A program made the position numbers and the translations under genes. The notes beneath the pieces are model-generated. The model worked only from the letters and a program-made list of their open reading frames with translations, did no database searches and was not told the origin of the DNA. Below are positions 5,291 through 7,195 of a DNA stretch of 7,195 nt, piece by piece (positions within the stretch are counted from its first letter, which is position 1; every line of letters begins with the position of its first letter). This DNA comes from Thermoleophilia bacterium (GTDB lineage Bacteria > Actinomycetota > Thermoleophilia > Gaiellales > SKUG01). The DNA lies in contig JAOPYS010000233.1 of the NCBI GenBank assembly GCA_025964465.1, forward strand, positions 1-7,195. Direction: 5' to 3'.

Positions 5291-6343
5291 TCAGGTGGGT
5301 GCGTCGTCGACGACGCGCAGCGTGCCCGTGCCGCCCGCCAGGAGCAGCTCGTCGCCCGCGCGGACCTCGCGTCGCAGCACGGCCAGCGCCACCGTGGCGT
5401 CGCCGTCGGCCCGGCGCGCCCACGTCGTGAGGCGGCCGCGTGGGCGCGCGCCGGCGGCGGCGTCCGGTTCGTGCAGGTCGAGCCCGGCGTCCGGGTCGTC
5501 CGGGTCGACGTCGCCCGCCGAGGGCGACAGCGTGGACACGGCTTCGAGCCGCCGCAGCGTGCGGTTCGGGCGGCCGCGGTAGTGCAGGCGGGCGACGGGC
5601 TCCTGCCCGAGGTAGCACCCCGCGTCGAGGGCCACGGCGGTCGCCATGCCGCCCACCTCCGCGGGCATGCGGCCTGGCACCAGGTCGTGCAGGCCGGCCA
5701 CGCCGGCGGCGATCCGGTCGGCCTCGAGCGCATCGGGGTCGGCGAGCGGCAGCCCTGCCGCGGGCAACAGCTCGCCGACGAGTCGCGCGCACGCCTCGTG
5801 GGTGCCGACGAACGCGCGGGTCGGGCGGGCCTGCCCCGCGACGGTGGTCCAGTCGCCGTCCTCGGGTGCGAGGTCGAAGCGATCGTCACCCGCCGCCTCG
5901 AGCGCGGCGGCGCCGACCACGGCGACCGTGCCGAGGTCGACGGCCTCGACGGTCGCCCGCGCCCGGAGCCGGTGGCGCGCGACGTGTCCGCGCAGTGCGT
6001 TGACGAGGTCGGAGCGCGTCTCCAGCAGCAGGCGGGGCGCGTGCTCGTGCACCTCGCCGCGGCGCGGGTCGGTCCACGCGGCGTCCGCCACCCGGTGCAG
6101 CACGGCGGGCGCGATCACGTGGGCCTTGGCGTCGAGGAAGAGCCCGAGCGTGGCGGTGCCCGGGGCGATGCGCTCAACGGCCTGGGTGCAGAGCGCGTCG
6201 AGCAGGGTCGCGGCATCGGGGCCCGACACCTCGACGAACCCGGTGAGCTGCCACCAGCGCACGGCGGCCCGCTCGGCCAGCGCCGCTGCCGTCTCGGCCG
6301 GGGTCGCGGTGGTCGCGCGCGGTGCGGCGTCGGAGGATGGCAT
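5291..6343 (-). CDS. ygfZ: YgfZ/GcvT-family folate-binding protein (Fe-S cluster maintenance)
   Basis: A 350-aa cytosolic protein related to the aminomethyltransferase (GcvT) fold. YgfZ/IBA57 homologues help build or repair Fe-S clusters in a folate-dependent way. The family signature is present as DAGCYLGQEPVARLHYRG (240-257) with the conserved cysteine at C243. The usual lysine two residues before that cysteine (KGCYxGQE) is A241 here. RIAAGVAG (210-217) and MPAE (226-229) fit the region before the signature, and the N-terminal TGFVEVSGPDAATLL (34-48) fits the GcvT-like start. A C-terminal barrel-like segment follows (about 300-345). The start is ATG 6343, 19 bp after the upstream gene, with GAGG and a G-run just ahead. 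A longer open frame to 6814 overlaps the upstream gene and was rejected. Lying just upstream of the Rieske gene fits a role in Fe-S proteins. True GcvT is unlikely because the signature belongs to YgfZ. Confidence 0.85.
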   Translation of the reverse strand: MPSSDAAPRATTATPAETAAALAERAAVRWWQLTGFVEVSGPDAATLLDALCTQAVERIAPGTATLGLFLDAKAHVIAPAVLHRVADAAWTDPRRGEVHEHAPRLLLETRSDLVNALRGHVARHRLRARATVEAVDLGTVAVVGAAALEAAGDDRFDLAPEDGDWTTVAGQARPTRAFVGTHEACARLVGELLPAAGLPLADPDALEADRIAAGVAGLHDLVPGRMPAEVGGMATAVALDAGCYLGQEPVARLHYRGRPNRTLRRLEAVSTLSPSAGDVDPDDPDAGLDLHEPDAAAGARPRGRLTTWARRADGDATVALAVLRREVRAGDELLLAGGTGTLRVVDDAPT

Positions 6344-6362
6344 CCCCCCGATCCTCGCAGGA

Positions 6363-7127
6363 TCAGCCGCCGCTCGCGAGGTTGCCCTTGATCTTGACGG
6401 CCGTGGCCGGCGCCGTGAGCCAGCCTGCGAAGACGTCCTGGTACATCCCGTTGGCGTAGAGGTCGAACATGAGGCGCTGCGAGTCGGTGCGGACGCTCGC
6501 CGCCAGCTGGCGACGGTCGCCCGGCAGGGCGAACCCGGTGGGCGAGACGGCGGCCTTGATCGTGGCGTCGAGGGCGGTGCGGCAGGCCTTGGGGTCGTCC
6601 GCGGACGCGGCCTTGTTGGCGTAGAGCTGCTTCGTGGTCGGGTCGGCGATGATCGACGCGACGTTCGCGTCGGCCGGGAAGACCGGGCAGTTGGTGATGT
6701 CGAGCAGCACGCCGTCCTGCGAGAGCACCGGCGGGTTGACGCGGTCGATGACCGGGGCGCCGGGCAGCCGTGCGCGGTCGGCGCCGGCGGCGAGCCGCGT
6801 CGGGTGGGCGCCACGCACGCCGATGTCGCTGCCGTCGACCATGTCGCCGGTCTTGGGGTCGACGAAGTAGCCCTTGATCATCATCTGCTCGCCTGCCGCA
6901 GGCGCCAGCTTGTACCCCTGCACCACGAGCTGGCCCTCGGCCGCGTTGCCGCCCTTGCCCGAGCGCTTCGGGCGATGGGGCGCTGCCTTCGCCGGGTCCT
7001 GCATCACGCCGGCCTTGATGGCGACGAGCTCGACGCCACGCGAGGTGGGCGCCAGCAGCTGCGGCGTGGAGGCCACCAGGAGTGCGGCCACGAGGAAGAT
7101 GAGTCCGAGGAAGGTGCGATTTCGCAT
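6363..7127 (-). CDS. Unrecognised exported or membrane-anchored protein
   Basis: A 254-aa protein that I do not recognise. The N-terminus MRNRTFLGLIFLVAALLVAS is a textbook signal peptide or anchor: basic residues, then about 15 hydrophobic ones. There is no lipobox cysteine. The rest is a soluble domain of mixed composition, with a basic stretch HRPKRSGKGG (51-60), a segment EQMMIKGYFVDPKTGDMVDG (80-99), and just two cysteines, C147 (in TNCPVF) and C182 (in KACRTAL), which could form a disulfide outside the cell. No catalytic motif is evident. It ends 19 bp before ygfZ, so the two are probably co-transcribed. The start is supported mainly by the signal sequence; no strong Shine-Dalgarno precedes it, and the frame stays open without another start to the right edge. 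Codon use and base composition look like the neighbours. Confidence 0.75.
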   Translation of the reverse strand: MRNRTFLGLIFLVAALLVASTPQLLAPTSRGVELVAIKAGVMQDPAKAAPHRPKRSGKGGNAAEGQLVVQGYKLAPAAGEQMMIKGYFVDPKTGDMVDGSDIGVRGAHPTRLAAGADRARLPGAPVIDRVNPPVLSQDGVLLDITNCPVFPADANVASIIADPTTKQLYANKAASADDPKACRTALDATIKAAVSPTGFALPGDRRQLAASVRTDSQRLMFDLYANGMYQDVFAGWLTAPATAVKIKGNLASGG

Positions 7128-7161
7128 GGGTGCGTCCGTGCAGTCACGGCCACCTCGAGCC

Positions 7162-7183
7162 GTCCGGCCGTCCGTGGCCGGAC
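7162..7183. repeat. Stem-loop upstream of the exported protein gene
   Basis: GTCCGGCC (7162-7169) and GGCCGGAC (7176-7183) form a perfect 8-bp inverted repeat around a 6-base loop. It lies 35-56 bp upstream of the gene starting at 7127. No T-run follows on either strand. It may be a terminator of a gene beyond the right edge, a leader hairpin or an operator. The remaining bases 7128-7195 hold nothing else I can identify. Confidence 0.4.
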
Positions 7184-7195
7184 CGGGGTGGTCCG

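Noticed and set aside
5153..6391. 412-codon plus-strand open frame opposite ygfZ
   Set aside because: It overlaps ygfZ, whose signature is clear, and its translation shows no motif and the same biased composition.
6344..6814. N-terminal extension of ygfZ to 6814
   Set aside because: The extra 157 residues are Arg/Pro/Ser/Thr-rich shadow sequence of the exported-protein gene. The ATG at 6343 gives a protein of the usual family length.
7162..7183. Intrinsic terminator at the right edge
   Set aside because: The stem is perfect, but there is no T-run on either strand, so I recorded it only as a stem-loop.
1..7195. Mobile element, CRISPR array, toxin-antitoxin or defence system
   Set aside because: No transposase, integrase, spaced repeat array, or small toxin/antitoxin pair is visible. 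The genes are core respiratory and quinone genes with uniform base composition.

Overview
The window is very GC-rich DNA, and every convincing gene lies on the minus strand, so transcription runs from high to low coordinates. The gene content points to an aerobic, menaquinone-respiring bacterium. Base composition, protein style and the Bacillus-like three-gene bc complex suggest a deep-branching high-GC actinobacterium, perhaps of the Thermoleophilia/Solirubrobacterales type. That placement is inferred from composition and architecture, not from a database search.

Layout in transcription order: (1) 7127-6363, an unrecognised exported or membrane-anchored protein of 254 aa; (2) 6343-5291, a YgfZ/GcvT-family protein of the kind linked to Fe-S cluster maintenance; (3) 5290-5135, a 156-bp non-coding gap with a perfect 14-bp palindrome, a near-perfect 10-bp direct repeat, a GC-rich dyad and a weak promoter-like hexamer; (4) 5134-2575, a three-gene menaquinol:cytochrome c oxidoreductase made of a Rieske protein (qcrA), a b6-like cytochrome b (qcrB) and a subunit IV-cytochrome c fusion (qcrC); (5) 2544-141, three quinone-biosynthesis genes: ubiX flavin prenyltransferase, menG/ubiE methyltransferase and a long-chain polyprenyl diphosphate synthase; (6) 85 to the left edge, the first 28 codons of another gene.

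From qcrA to the prenyl synthase the gaps are 20, -1, 30, 17 and -4 bp, so this is very probably one operon. It encodes a menaquinol-oxidising complex together with steps that make its substrate: the prenyl tail, the ring methylation, and the prenylated-FMN cofactor for a UbiD-type decarboxylase. YgfZ immediately upstream would fit a role in keeping Fe-S proteins, possibly the Rieske protein, assembled.

I see no mobile element, CRISPR array, tRNA or rRNA, and no clearly novel system. The most interesting points are sequence details of the bc complex: a Ser-to-Gly change at the Rieske cluster, a degenerate twin-arginine motif, loss of the cysteine that binds heme c covalently in b6-type cytochromes, a Pro-to-Val change in the conserved PW motif, an enlarged outer loop in the fused subunit, and a disordered C-terminal tail.
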